This document shows, in pieces, positions 10,151-23,655 of a DNA stretch of 64,000 nucleotides. Source of the stretch: Caprimulgus europaeus. Lineage: Eukaryota; Chordata; Aves; Caprimulgiformes; Caprimulgidae. A program made the translations under genes and the position numbers. Location of the stretch: NCBI GenBank assembly GCA_907165065.1, contig OU015528.1, positions 41,345,515 through 41,409,514 of the forward strand, given 5' to 3'. Positions within the stretch are counted from its first letter, which is position 1. Every line of letters starts with the position of its first letter. The notes beneath the pieces were generated by a model. It was not told where the DNA came from and searched no databases. It worked only from the letters and a program-made list of their open reading frames with translations.

Positions 10151-13100
10151 GTTTGCTAGTTTGTTTGTTTTTAAGGCAAATTGCAAATATGGCATATGCA
10201 TCTTCCCTTTTTTGCCTTAAGAAGTAAGAGCAGCTTTCACAACTGTTCTTGACCACCTTACTGGGGAGCAACATTGAAGTCAGCTGTGTTTGGCCATGCT
10301 GTTCAATGAGCTTCAGTGGAGAGACTCCAGAGATAACACCAACAGATCCAGTCCAACACATCAGCACAGCACAGCACAAGCCAGTTGAAAAGGGCACAAT
10401 ATTTTTCATATACAGCCGAAACGCTGCAAGTCAGAAACTAGATCTGGCGAGTCTCTGCTCTGCTTTATCTATATGTTGAAAACAAAACAGTGATTTCAAA
10501 TCAGTGCAGAGTTTTCAGAAGTGTAAGAAAAATAATTTTTGCTACCCAATGACAGTGGGTCATGTCTCACTCATGAAATAGGCTGCCAAAAAAGTGGAGT
10601 TGGGGGAAACCCCTGGAAAATTCACCTTGATGATTCTTTTGGAAGAATAGGAGCAGTGATTGCTGCCTCTGGAAATAGCTATGCCCCTAGTGATACTTGC
10701 TCTCATATACTCCCACGCCACAGAAGCACTCCTAGCTTTTCAGTGTTCTGGCATCTGCAGAACATGGACTAGTCACAAGCACTACCACAAGTTTGCTGGC
10801 CCCAGAGGTATGTTGCTCTAAACAACTGCCTATGCCTAGAGGCAATCCAGTGGCAACCAGTCTGCCACTGATTAAGTTCTTCATTATGATGGACAGCATC
10901 ATTTAAAACTGTGTTGGTGGGATCGTTCAGGCCATTGTCATTCTCTGTATATGTGAAGGATTAGCAAAATTTCTTCAAGTTGAAAGTAAGAGTCTGTAAT
11001 TTCTTGAAAAACATCTGTGTGAAAATAGGGAAAATGTCCCACAATTCCACTTCTTGAGTTCAGATATTTTCAGAATGAAACATTGGAAATTTGCTTCAAA
11101 CTCTGATTAATTTTGAAATTTCTTTAAATATAATGAAATTTAAAATGAGAAGGACTGACAACCCTGTAAACAGAACTTTTTGTTTGCTGGGATATGCAGG
11201 AATTTTGACGTTGGGCTGTGAACCAGAAAAGCAGCTGTGTGTGTACACACCTAGCAGGCACAGCTTCCATTCTTCTCAGATCAGAAGTTTCTAAAACTCT
11301 GTTGTGCTCAGAGTAGCTAAGCTCAATTCAGGAGCTGCATAACACCTGACTAGACTCAAGCATGGCTGTGGAAAGCAGACAGAACCAGGTTTTCAAGAAA
11401 TGCTGGCCATGAGGACTGAACGCAGATATGGTCTGGACACTGAGTAGCCTGGAGGAGACTGGCAGCGCAGACAGCAGGAATGTGTTCATGGTAGCAAAAA
11501 GGGCTGTGAGATGCAGCTACTCCTTACTGATGTCCCCTAACATATGAAAATTAGTGCTTCCTAGATTTTCTTGCAAGCTTTCTTTAAGCTTTGTTTCAGT
11601 GCAGCAGTTAAACTTTCAAGAGTGCCCAAACTGAAGTAATCCCTCCTGTTTTCAGTGGCCTCAGTGGGTTGGCTAGGTTCAAAAGTAAGGTTTTCCCTGC
11701 AGATGTGGGGTAGCTCTTGGGACTACTGAAAAAAAAACTTGAGTATTTTAAACTTCAGAGTCAGACTTAATGATTGGCATGAAAGGTCTAAAGTGCTTTC
11801 ACTAAACCCAATAGGCTATAGGATAGTCTGTAAACCTAGAGGATTCCATTACTGTTCTCAGAAATACCTTGTTGTACCAAGAATGCTTAAAAATAAAGCA
11901 AGGGTACAATTTCTTGTTTCTCAGATGACAATATTTTTCTTAAAAAACTTTTTTTCTATTAATCTTTAAATTTTTTTTGAAACAAAGTAAAAATGGATAT
12001 AAGACATTCGCTGTTGTTGAACTAAACACATTAGGAAAGAAACATAAAGTGGATGTTTCATAGGAGCAGAGAACAAGGGGAAAAAAAAAGATTTTTTATT
12101 GAAGTAACATAGCACACTGAACCCAAAGTCTATTGTGAACACTACAGGTAGACAGATTTCTTTTTGCTGTCCTGCATACAGACCGTATGACAACGATAGT
12201 TAACTTTGTTATAGCACACTTTAAATCGCTAACACACTATAATTCTCTAATAAACTAAGAAAATAGCATATGTTTTCTCTCACCTGCTAAACAGATGGCA
12301 AGGAGTGTAAATTCATTTATTTTACTTTATTTTTTTTTATTGCTTAGGGCATCTTAAATTTAAATAATCAGATTCAAAGCACTAGTTTCAATCTAAAACA
12401 GGCACACTTTGGAGAAAGGAAGGATCCTTTTTCAAAGGAAAAAAAAAGTCTCTGGTAAACAGTAAGCAATTAGCCACAACATGCTACTAGGGATTGTTTA
12501 ATTGAGGCTGCCACCCTAAATTAACTAGATACATGCCCTTGGAAGGACTAGTAAAGCAGAATTATTTACAGATGTTTTCAATTATTCTGTATAAAACCAT
12601 GTGCTGTTTCTTTGATTTTTTTAATTTGTTTTTCCACTCCAAGGAAAATTAAAATACAAAACAAACTAACCCAGTCCTTCTTTCTCCCTAAATGGTAAGA
12701 CTTGGATGATTGCGTATTAGCTGCCAAAATCTCTCTGGGATTCTCAGTGAAAATTTCTGTGAATGGATTCACAAGATAGATACAAGTAACTTACAGTTCT
12801 CATTTGACCCTAATGCCCATCCTATCAAGTTAATCTGCCTTAGTTTCAGGCTAAAAAGAGCAATTATGGCTTCTTAGCTTTACATGACCCCATAGATCAT
12901 TCACTGTGGGAAGCATCTGGGAATGGTAAATTTTTTCATAAAGTAGTAGGGAAAATGTCCTTGATGCCACATTCGGAGTGCTTTAAGTACAGAGAAGCTC
13001 TCTCCTGGCCCTTAGACAAAGATTTTTTGATTGCTAGTTAGAACTGCTTTTTGAATGGTCTTGAAGTCTCTGAGCTCCCTCACTTTTTTTTGTTGTTTGT

Positions 13101-16100
13101 TTTTTATTTTCTGATCTGTAGATAGCATTTTCAGGAATTTATTATCTTATGAGTTCACAAACACCATGAGAACTAAATTTGTGGTCTTACAACAAACTCT
13201 CCATCCCTGAGGACAGTTTGTAGTTAGACAATATAAGTCTGCACTAAGGGTAGATTAAGTACACAAAAGCAGACAGAATAAACAAAGGATCTTATTTTAC
13301 TAAGTCATAAATGAGATGAGCTCAAATCTCATTATAATTTATTTGAAAACAAAAGAATCCTAGTTTTTAAACTCTTTAACATTGGTTTAACAGGTATCTA
13401 GAAAGGCTCCTGCAGCCTTATTTAACGTAGGAAAGTCCCTAAGCTTATGTCCCAAACTCTAGACAGTCTAGGTCATCCTCTGGGGCACTAAACTATCTCC
13501 ATGCACCACTGTAATTTGTATAATTTAAGACAAGGCACCTGAAATCCAGATATTCCAACACTGAAATTTTCTTTTTAGTACACATCATTCCCATAATAGT
13601 CCTTGAACATAGGACTAGAGGGTCACTGGCTGAGAGCACTGTGTGTAGCACAGAATCTGAGGCACATGGAGCCAGCTGGGACATGACTCTGTGACTCTGT
13701 GATATGAAAGGGATCCTGGATTCTCAGTCCATTCTCAGCCCAGTTCTGTACATTTTCTAATAAATAGTAAATATAAAACAGCCAAGCTAAGCAAAGTCTA
13801 AAGCTTTATATGAAAATACTTGAAATCTTGCACTATATTTGCTCAAATCAAGAAGAGATCATATAAACCTGATACCATAAACAAGACACAGACTGCTTAA
13901 CTACAGGCATTTAACAGGAATGCCATATTAGTTTATTTGCTATTGACTTCCCTTCTAGTCAGCGGTGAAAGATTGGTACTTCTAGCATAGAGCAGGAATT
14001 CACCCAGAGCAGAGATTTGTATAAACACAGGACAGGCATGAGACAGGACTTGGATGGGGCACAAGCTTGACCCTATAGTCTACATTCAGAGTGCTGTTTA
14101 GACTCACCCAGTATGACTCAGAGTATCAGACTGTCACAAGCTGTTAAATTTATTGTTTAAAAACATGAATGAAGTCAGGTAGTTTTAAAGTATCTGTAAG
14201 AATGTAGTACAAAAAAAACCCCAAACCAACAAAAACAACCATGCTTTAATTATCTATTTAATATCTTACTTCCTATGACTCAAGAACTGCAATGGCCCTA
14301 TCTCTAGAACAAAAGTATATATAGTATCCATTTTTACCTTAGCGTTGCTTCAGAATCATGTGTTTCATACAAGTAGAGGATGGTAAACCGTGATGGTCAG
14401 TGATTTTTAATGTTAAGAATAATGATTGGCAAATGTACTGTCCTACAACCTACAAGAATGTAAGTATGAAGAGATCAGATGACTTCCTGTAGAGTTATAA
14501 GGGTATTGTGTCCCAGTATTTAGCAATAGCTAAACACTATATGTATTGTCAGCCTAGGTTTTCAGACAGCTTACTACACAATTTCCTTGCTTCTGTGGGT
14601 TTAAGTTTATCCCTTATGTTATTCTAATGTGGCTTTGTGGACTTTAATTTCCTTTGAGGATTGTATAGAAGTAAAAGTATTACCTAAATACATTAAAAAA
14701 TATTAGTATTTGCAGACTGTAGTTTTTTCCCTGCAATCTGTAAGCAACTCCAACAAAACAGGAAGCCATTAACTCTCATGGACCTATATAACTGTGGAGA
14801 TACTGCATGAGATACTTATAAGACATTTACTGATGAAGATAAGTGGTTTGGAAGTTGTTTTTGGTGAAGGAAATACTGACAGCAGCAGTATTCTTTTCAT
14901 TAACATAGCAAAACCTTATAAAAAAATATATATAGAGAGAAACCTATACTTTAAGGCCAATCATGATGTTTTTCAGAGCTTGCAATTATAAGGAAGCCCA
15001 CACAAAAAAAGAGTGCCTCATACAAGTTATAAATCTGTGCAAGCTTAATTGCTTTTGCAATTCTAAAGATTCACAGCTAAGGAATGGCCTGCCCCTGGTT
15101 TCCCTGACCTTCAGTTTTAGGAAAAATAGGCAAATTGATGTCAGTGAATGAAACAGTGGGGATGAAACACAAGCAGTCATTGAAGAGACCTGTGAGATTT
15201 ATGGACTGACAGTGGCTGGAATTTAACCTGAAGGTGAGTAATTCACTACAGTGCAACAGTGTTAAAGACTCTTGCTAATCTGCCCTGCTCAAAACATTGG
15301 CATTGCATCCACTGCACTAATTTAACCTTCTGAGTGTCTGGAAAGTTTAGTCCTTTATTTAGCACCTTCTACTGAGCTGTAACAGAAGCTTTAAGATTGC
15401 TATTCACAACCATTATCATATCATGGAAGATTACAGTTGGAGCAGTAACTATGGTCTACAAGCTTGAGTTTGTGATCTGTCCCCTCACAAGGGAACCCTG
15501 AGTAAAGACAGAAGGAAATAGAAACGCAAAGCCAGACACAATATCAAAGCAGAAGAGAATGGCAAGCTTACAGCAAAAAAGAATTTAAAAAAATATATCT
15601 GAAGTTAAAGAAAATCCAGAGGGAAAAGGGAAGTCTAAAGTCAAGTCAAAGAAAAGACCAAGTAGATCAATGAAAAGAAATATAAGACCTTTATAGAAAG
15701 TAGATGATCATGGGGCAGCACAGTCCTCCTGGCAGATTCTGAGTTTGAGGTATCTTGCCCTTTCCTTTGTTAAATTTCTATTAAGGCACCGGTGGGCTCC
15801 ACAATATTATTAAGCATTTCTAAAATTAAGAAAACAAACAGACTAGAAAGCACACAAAGAAATAGTCTCATGACCCCTGAAAATTTAATCTTTGTGACAT
15901 GAGCCTAGGAGCATCCAGTGTGCTCCCGTTTCAAAGGATGTTTCCACTACATTTTTTGCACCAGATTTCTGTTGCATTTAATGCCATTTTTCTGGGATCC
16001 TCTGGTAGTTTGGATGGACCAGAAAAGAAATTCCAGTCTTGCTTATACTTGGTACCCATCTCGGAAAGGTGAAGGAGAAGTCAGCTTTTCCTCAGCATTC

Positions 16101-16610
16101 TAGGTTAGCCACAGCTGGAGACTGGATTTAGGCAAGGAGTGCTGATGCGCCTGGTGGCATTCAGTTCCTATACTACTTGTAAGACTACCATGGTCAGGGT
16201 TTAACCTGTAAACCTATCTGGAGTCAGAAGGTAATTTTTTCCAGGTCAGGCAGGAACCTTGCTCTTCTTTGTAACATGTCTGACTCATAAATAGTCTAAT
16301 AGAATTATTTAACGTATATTAAGTACCTTTTCCTATCTCTTCTCCTCCTTCTTACCTACCCCTTAACAGTGGCTCTAAGTTCTTGGTGGTTTGCAAAAGG
16401 GATTTTATATTATGTGGGAAAAATCTGTGGCAAATACATCCTTGTAATACCCCATCATTCCAAATTTGGCTGCATTCTAAGACTGACAAAATCCACTTTA
16501 GGTATTGTCAGCTGACTTACTTAGTACTTTCAGAAACAAGTTCAGCAAAAATTCTTGCTTCTGATTAACAAACTCCAGGTTTGAATACCCAGGCTGTGTG
16601 TAATCCATCC
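10151..16610. other. Long non-coding stretch
   Basis: I found no recognisable gene, RNA gene or transposon. Simple-sequence patches include A/C-rich sequence at about 14209-14240 and an A-run joined to a TA/GA tract at 14921-14940. Small open frames (10131-10409 minus, 10249-10479 plus, 10539-10772 plus, 12578-12772 minus) have no domains and overlap antisense partners. The region may hold conserved non-coding elements, but these cannot be recognised without alignment. Confidence 0.5.
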
Positions 16611-16621
16611 CCTATAAAGCA

Positions 16622-16658
16622 AATAAAGACAAAAAAAAAAAATTAAAAAAAAAAAAAA
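16622..16658 (+). repeat. AATAAA followed by poly(A) tract
   Basis: An AATAAA hexamer at 16622-16627 is followed after three bases by A12, TT and A14 (about 16631-16658). It could be the fossil 3' end of a retroposed transcript, or simply an A-rich low-complexity patch that happens to contain the hexamer. The spacing is shorter than the usual 10-30 bases between signal and tail. No upstream coding remnant is recognisable. Confidence 0.4.
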
Positions 16659-19600
16659 TCTGTAGTGACTGCTCCCAAAAAGGAAGGAGGAGCTGAGAGT
16701 ATTTAGCTGCTGCTCCTACTGACCTCCATTTTGTCACAGCAAAAGCATGCGTCAAGAAACAGGAGTTTTCAAACTCAGCACTCTTGTCCTGCCAAGTATT
16801 CACAGAAGCTGCTGGCAAAAATGTGCCTCCTTCCATTTCACTGATGGTCCACAGAGAGAAAAGTAATCTTCTCCAAAAGCTCAAGTGCTGTGCACAGGGC
16901 AGAATTCACTTCCCACAATCACCCAGGTCAAAGCCTTACAGTGTATGAGACATGAGGGTAACTGAAAATAGGAAGGAAATGAAGAGGCAAGCCATGAAGT
17001 CCCTTCCAGTTCTGTGCTCCCCAAAGGAAAAAATGACAGCATCCACAAAGAATTGCCCACGTTAATTTGTGTAGAATTTGTTGGCACAACTCCAGTGAAG
17101 GAAGGCAAAACCCTGGATTTGTATAAAAGCAAGGTTGACCCCACTGCAAGTATATATGTATGCTAAGATGGGGCATGGAGACAAACACAAGTTCCCAGTT
17201 AAATCCCCAGCAAGTAGGTAATACATTTTGGATTTGATTGACATTGTTCACTAAGAAAAGTATCAGCACCAAAGAACCTAGCTGTTAAAATGCATAAATG
17301 TTCTAGCTTCTTGCAAGTTCCACAATTGCTTAATAATCCCAATAATTTAGGGCATTTTTCCAGGTTATATTAAGTCAAATGAGTATCACATGCTGTTAGC
17401 TCACTTTAGGTCTGGTCTTATACAATGTTACTGTAAAGCATACCTTGGTAGGGTACATTAGAAATAAGAATTAAAAGCACATGGATCTGTGTCCATAACT
17501 CAAAGAAAATTTTCCTATAGGCCCCTGGTGACAATGGGCATTTTTATTCATACCTATGCTGAGTGTCTGCCAAATTCAGTTGCCTGGGAGTGGCTTAGCA
17601 ATTCAGGTTTTGTAGGGTTGTACACACACTATTAAAAAGTATGAATGAGTCCATAAAGGCAGTATTCCTTATTCTTAATTTATTTTCATTATTGTCTGAA
17701 ATGCAACCCTTTTTAATAGCATAACTGAATATTCTGTTTACAGGGAGAGAAATTGTTCCTGGAGAGCATATTACTACTGCCAATGTTTGTCGTAATATGA
17801 TTTCTCAATAGTCAAAATTTTAAAGCACAAATCTTGGCACCAAATGCCCTGTGTAAGCACCCAGCACTGACTCTAAAACTTCTTAATCTTCACCATAATT
17901 TCAACTTCATTTGCCCTCTTATAGCTGGGAAGAGCTTGTAGACATCTTCACCGTACCTGTGTACTTTGTATCAGACAGAGATCCCTGAGGTTGTTCTGGT
18001 GAAGCCAGTGAGTGCAACATGATACCACATGGCACAGAGTAGCCTCATGTGGCGAGATAGCCTATGAATCCAAGCTGCCTTGGTTGGACAGGCAAATTCT
18101 GCCATCCTCCATGTCCTGCTTCTGTAGTTCACACAGTCAGTTCAGGTATCTGCTACTAGATGCTATCACCTAGACACCTCCAAAATTTTATACAGGCATA
18201 TTTACATTACATGTAATGTAACAGTGGTGTCATCAAATCATAATCAATTTTTAAAAAAAGACTTTGAATGTGTTCCAAAAACAGAAAACAAAACCTTTGG
18301 CCATGCCTGCTACTTGCACATGCAAAAGTAGATGATAAAACTGTAAGAAGATATGCAAATGATCAACCAGCAGTATCTATTGAGCAATATGACAAAAACC
18401 TTCACATTTTCCAACCTGATTTCCTCCGAGAGCCCAGCTTTAATTGTTTCATATATCCATATTTAACTAGTCACTAACACTGGCAGGCTAGACACAATGA
18501 AGTACATATTTCAGTATCTTCTGCAACGAACTGCATCTTTCTTATCCTCCACTATGTCCTTCTCTGCTGCATCTTATATTCAAGGTGAAAAAATTATCCT
18601 TGTGGAAATCATCATGAGAATGGGTGTCCTCCATCTGCAAAACTATGTGGTGTTACTTTTTGGGGTATTAAAGAGCCTGGAAATGGACTGTTTATCTGCA
18701 CATTTGTCTGTTCCTATGTGAATGCTTCTCAATGTCTTCTCTAAAGAACGTCATCATCCAATCTGTTATGTCATATATTGGGCTGATTGCTGTTTGGGAA
18801 AAGGCAGAGATACAAGCCTGCAATAGCCTGGATATTGCTGGAGATAGGCCACTGCTGGTCTGAAATAACATTGCTCAGAAAGAGAAGGTTACGGAACAAA
18901 AATAAACTGTGGTGTTTGGGAATAAAATAAGGTTTCTTAATCCTGATTGGACTGTGATGTATTTCAGTGTGATTAACAGCTATATCTCCATGAAAACAGC
19001 ATTAGTGATCTCAGTGTCATGTCCATAGTCACTGGCTAATACTGAAAGGTAGAGGGTTCATTTTTTATGTGAGTGATTCAGATTTACTTCTTTGCTTACA
19101 GAATAGCTGATTGTGTGGTTATCTTAGGCTCTGTCCAGTTTGTCATCCTTTCTTTCTGTTTCTGTTGTTCTAGAGAAAGCATCACAGACGTGGGCCAGCT
19201 TTTCCATGTGGTGGGATGAGAATGCTCTTCAAAAAGAGGAACTTGGTTATGAGACAGATTTGAGGTGATGTGGGGAGATTAGTCACTCTACTGTCTGGAA
19301 CACTTCTGTTAACTGAGATTTTGCAAATATTCCTGTAGAGGGGATGGAGGATTTCTAGGTCTCTCCCAAGGGGTGACATAGCAGGAGAATAATGATATTT
19401 GAGATAGTCTTCATGCAAACACTAAGAATAGGTCCTTTCCTCTTACTCACCTGCATATTGCCCCACTTACTGTGCTTTCTCCTGTTCTGTTCATTCCTTT
19501 ACAAGTCCACCCTTATCCACTTTTCCGAATACTCTTGCCTCTGATGATCTATTTTTATCCCTGTATCTCAAATTCTTTTTCTGTATTTATCTTTCCAGTC

Positions 19601-19789
19601 CCTCCATGTTTTTCCTTCCAGCAGGGATATTTCCCAGGCGTGCTATCAGATTGCTCACAACACACAGGGCTGGAGCATTTGGTCAGGCAAAGTACAAGGA
19701 GTACCAAGACCAAGCCAAACCATCAGAGGGAAAATAAAGACCTGCCCCCAAGCCACAAAGGCCCTCCCTCCAGGAAGGTTTGCAGTGAT
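16659..19789. other. Non-coding stretch
   Basis: No recognisable genes. Overlapping minus-strand frames at 16612-17272 in three registers indicate low stop density rather than coding. A perfect 20-bp palindrome lies at 18202-18221. The plus-strand frame 19472-19801 is pyrimidine-derived, rich in Pro, Phe and Leu, and runs into the repeat that follows. Confidence 0.5.
18202..18221. repeat. Perfect 20-bp palindrome
   Basis: 'ttacattacatgtaatgtaa' equals its own reverse complement, with no spacer. Its half-sites resemble symmetric DNA-binding sites, but no factor can be assigned. Perfect 20-bp palindromes without a spacer are uncommon by chance, although AT-rich sequence raises the odds. Confidence 0.75.
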
Positions 19790-20640
19790 GTGGTGGTTTG
19801 AACCACAGTGGGACCATGTGGTCCTACACTCACTCCCCCCACCTGGTGAGATGGGATGAGAGTCACAACAAAGGGGGCACAGGATTAAGAATGAAGGACA
19901 GGAACAGATCCCCCACCAGTTATGGTCACAGGCAAAACAGACTCAAACTGGGGGAAGAAAAATCAATTTAATTTGTTGCCATTTCATCCAAGTAATGCAA
20001 TGAGACATAACAACCACATCTTACATCATCTCCCCTCTACCCATCCCTTCTTCACAGGCTCAAATCACTTTGCTCGCAATGTCTCTACCTTCCACCCCAG
20101 CGGCACAGGGGGCAGGTAATGGGGGTTGTAGTCAGTTCACCTCTGCCGCTCTTCCCACATGGAAGTCCAGGAACAAGACATTCCAGAGAAAGCCTCCCAT
20201 GGAGTCACAGGCCTCTTCAAGCTCAGCTCTCGGTTCCAGCATGGAGACATCCACGGGCTGCAGACTCACCCCCCACTCTGGGGGTCTACCCCGGCTCTTG
20301 CAACAAGCAACTCTCAGGGTCACAATTCCAATCACACTTGCCCTCAGGCTCAGCTTCTCTGCTCCAACATGGAGTCCTCCAGGGCCTACACGTGGGTCTC
20401 TGCTTGACCATTGAATCTCCATGGGCTGCATCTCTCTTCTGGAAAGAGGGGAGGGAACAAGAGGGGTTTTTTTTGAAGGCAGCTGTTCATGTATTTTCTA
20501 ATAATATCCTTCAGATAATTTATTCAGGCCTAAGAAAGCTCACAAATGCTGTAAGAAAAAGTCATCTCTATTTTGCTTCAGGCACCTTCACCTGCTGCTG
20601 CACCTTGATTTTATTTGATTTTGTAATCATTCTCTCCCCC
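19790..20640. mobile_element. Avian LTR-retrotransposon-like interspersed repeat
   Basis: The segment matches a sequence I recognise as dispersed through bird genomes. It has 'aaaaatcaatttaatttgtt' followed by a C-rich run, then 'gcggcacagggggcagg', 'gggggttgtagtcagttcac', 'ctctgccgctcttcc', and imperfect repeats of a 'tccagcatgg...ccacgggctgcag' unit (about 20240-20430). The composition is locally GC-richer. The GC-rich repeats and low stop density create overlapping open frames on both strands (20070-20414, 20119-20664, 20132-20431), none with a recognisable protein domain. I infer an endogenous-retrovirus-derived or LTR-element internal or flanking region. Class, orientation and exact borders are uncertain, and no gag, pol or env reading is visible. 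Confidence 0.5.
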
Positions 20641-23600
20641 TGCCACCATTGTTCACATATGTAGTGAACTTTTCTTTCACATTTCTTGCTTTTGTTGTTG
20701 ATTGAAAAGCTTATCAGAAAAGGTCATCACAAGGACAGAAATGAATATCAGGCATTGACATTCCAGTCCCCATATTTTCCCTCTTGGATTTTTTCTTTTT
20801 TATTTTTTTCCTTTTCTTTTTTTTTTCCTTTTTTTCTCCTTTTTAATTCTTTTTTTTTTCCTTAGGTTGTTTTTTTATTTCATACAGTATATATGTTACA
20901 AGTGTGAGTAATGAGTGCTTTAAAGAGCAGCAGTAGATTGATGACACTTTGTGTTCCTATATGTTTTTATCCTCTTGCATTTTCTGTAGGGATTGGGCTT
21001 TTTTTTCTCTTTTTTGTCACCTTTGATCCCTAAGACCTTAACATGATTTGGACAAAACCTGTTCTTTTAGGTATCATACAATTACAGAAGCACTGGTAAA
21101 AATACAGCAGAGCTTATGTTCAGTTCCTGTAAGTTCTCCACCGATTTGTTTTTTCTAGATCACCACCTAGTGTATTACCCAGACCGCAACTTGCCAGTTT
21201 CTTTTTTGTGGTCACTTGTGTTTCGTTTTCATTACACCAAATACATTTCTCATTCAGGAGTTAATAGTTTCAGTTGTTCACACTAAACAACACTTTTAGT
21301 TTGCCAAGGTATTTGATTGCTGTACTTAGTTAGGATTTCAGCATAACTCAGCTGTTCATTACAGCCAAGTGAGATGATTCAATTCTCTTGCTGATATACT
21401 GGATTCTTGTTATAGCAGGAAACAAACATTTTCTTGGTAAGCTAAACTCATTTTTTACGGTGATGAATGACTCCCTAAGAAACCATTCTTGACAGTGGCT
21501 TAACCATTTTTAAAAACTATTTTTCTAAGGGAGGAAGACTGTGTTTAGTTGTTTTATTTTATGGTACAGGCTAGCACATCTATGAGTATTATTAACGTTT
21601 TGCATCCTCTAGAAGAGAACTGTGACATCCATATTAATATCACAGGATCTCATTTTATTTCCCATGACAGCTAAAAGGCCTAAGTAGGAAAAACACATTT
21701 CTTCCAAGGTGAATTTACCAGTTCACAAAAGAAAGAGTAATATCCACACTTTATTAAGTCAGTCTTAATTACCCTGTACATACAACGAGCCTTGTACCTC
21801 TAAGGCGATGCAGGTAGATCCTTACTGCTAACAATTGTGGGGTGGATGACAAGAATTTTCTGAGACTGAAATATCTCTACAGTGTCTGAAATATCAATAT
21901 ATTCACAGGATAAAAAATTTGGAGGAGTGTTTAGACTCGCATCTTTTATACAGCTGTGGTTTCCACTCTGACATTTTATGTGCCAAGTCTTGGCCCTCAG
22001 ATGACTACTCTATGCCCCTAAAATGTAAATCTAATAATAGCAAAGATGTTGATGGATCATGATTTGTCCTACTACTCTCCTTTTACTGTTTCTTCTGCAA
22101 TGTGCCAATATGTGCTAGGCCTGCACAGAGAAAAAAAAATATATATATATTCTGCAGCCCTAAAAAGACTATGCTTTAGAAGTCTTTTTCATGCAAACAC
22201 ATGCATCACTGTATTATCTACACCTTGAGTATTTCTGAACCTGTTTGTAGAATCAGGGCTGTGAAATCTGGTCATGATTTCAGGGGTATGTGTCAATTTG
22301 AAATTACTCAGTTTTTGACTGTCCCTCTCTAGTCCTCTTGAATAGAGCTGAGAGGAGTACAATCAGACAAGACTTCAAGTGGTTGACTTGGAAGTGAAAA
22401 TCCAGGACTCATCAATTGTCACTGTGCATCTAACACAAGTGTGGCGCAGGTGAAACTTGTCTTGCCTCCAAATTTGAAGAATGCCGAATGCTTTCTATTT
22501 TAATAGGCAGTTTTCAAACACTTCACTAAAATATGAGTCACTGAAAGAAGTGGCAAGAGGAGAGTGGCCATGAGATCAGGACAGGGAGAGAAAGGGAAAT
22601 TTGGACTGTTTGAGCATAGGACAGGAGAAGAAGACAGGAGAGTCTGAGACTGGATGAGGAGGAAGTTAAAAAAGGGAGTTAGAAGTAAGAAGATGGAGTT
22701 ATAAGTGTCATAGAGACAGAAAGAACAGAAAGGGGAAGTGGGACTGGGATTTAGACTGGAAACCAGAGGGCAGGAAGGGCTTTGCCAACAGGCTTGTCCT
22801 CTGCTCCAAAGCCTAAAAGGGCACCCTTCCCCTGTTGTCAACAGAAACAAAGTTTTAAAGTGCAGGTTTCAACCTCCCCAAAGCTAATTTGCAGAGAAAA
22901 CGAGCTATATTTCATACGCTAACTGCTTAGTACCATTTATTCTATTAGCTCCAGAGGTTCCATAGACATCTGCCTCTGGAACTAATTTGTCCACCTTCCT
23001 GTTGTAGAAGCTAGTATAACACTAGATGATGGAATTTCACCTTTTTATTTTCTCAAATATTAGGAAATAGAAAAGTTATATTCCAAGAACATGAAGAAAG
23101 CAGAACAGCGTACTTAGAGAGTTAAGAATGTTGAGATTATTTCCTTGAGTAACTGCAGACATAATGATAGCCAGGAATGAGATGATTATGCATTACCATT
23201 ATCTGCATATGATGCCTTCTCTGTCCTTTCCTAAATTACCAATACCATTTCAACAGTAGGTCTGCAATATTTCGGTTTCCTACAGTTATTTCCCCAAGCC
23301 TTATTTAAGGCTTACTACTCACCATCTCCAAAGGCAGAATAATTAATTGCCTCACTTTTTTTTTGCAGCTGTCATCACTGTAGAAACAAGGTGTTACCTT
23401 TCCTTACACCAATATGTCCAGGCTGGTGAGGAGAGGGTTCATTTTCCCATATTTATTTCAGATTTGTTTCTCAAAGCAAGGTTAAAAACTAGCTACCAGC
23501 AAGGACCATTTGTTTGAAACACCTGCATCCTGACCTTTTAGCCTATTTAACAACTCTAGGTGTGAAGTCCAGCTCCCCTTGACTGTGCCTGGGAGTGCTC

Positions 23601-23655
23601 AACAGGCTCAAATGGGTGCATAGAAGATGAGGAACGTAAGTTTGGAAGCAGATAC
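20641..23655. other. Non-coding stretch with pyrimidine tract
   Basis: A T/C-rich tract occupies about 20788-20880. An A9-(TA)6 patch lies at 22131-22150. The minus-strand frame 22500-22850, rich in Ser, Pro, Leu and Phe, comes from a G/A-rich plus strand and looks like composition, not a gene. Nothing else is recognised. Confidence 0.5.
20788..20880 (+). repeat. Pyrimidine-rich low-complexity tract
   Basis: Almost unbroken T with scattered C on the plus strand, including a 'ttttttttttccttag' segment that would score well as a splice acceptor. No open frame follows it, so I treat it as low-complexity sequence. Confidence 0.8.

Noticed and set aside
16575-16610. tRNA-like 'ggtttgaatacccaggc' segment
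   Set aside because: It has a faint T-arm look, but no acceptor stem, D-arm or anticodon arm can be drawn around it.
20119-20664. 181-codon plus-strand open frame, the second longest in the window
   Set aside because: It lies within the LTR-like repeat, overlaps long frames on both strands, and shows no protein family signature. The repeat's low stop density explains it.
22500-22850. 116-codon minus-strand frame rich in Ser, Pro, Leu and Phe
   Set aside because: It is the complement of a G/A-rich plus strand. The hydrophobic look comes from composition, and there are no splice-like borders or a known domain.
23600-23640. Plus-strand donor 'gaacgtaagt' as part of a plus-strand exon
   Set aside because: The donor is good, but the upstream segment has no convincing acceptor or meaningful open frame.
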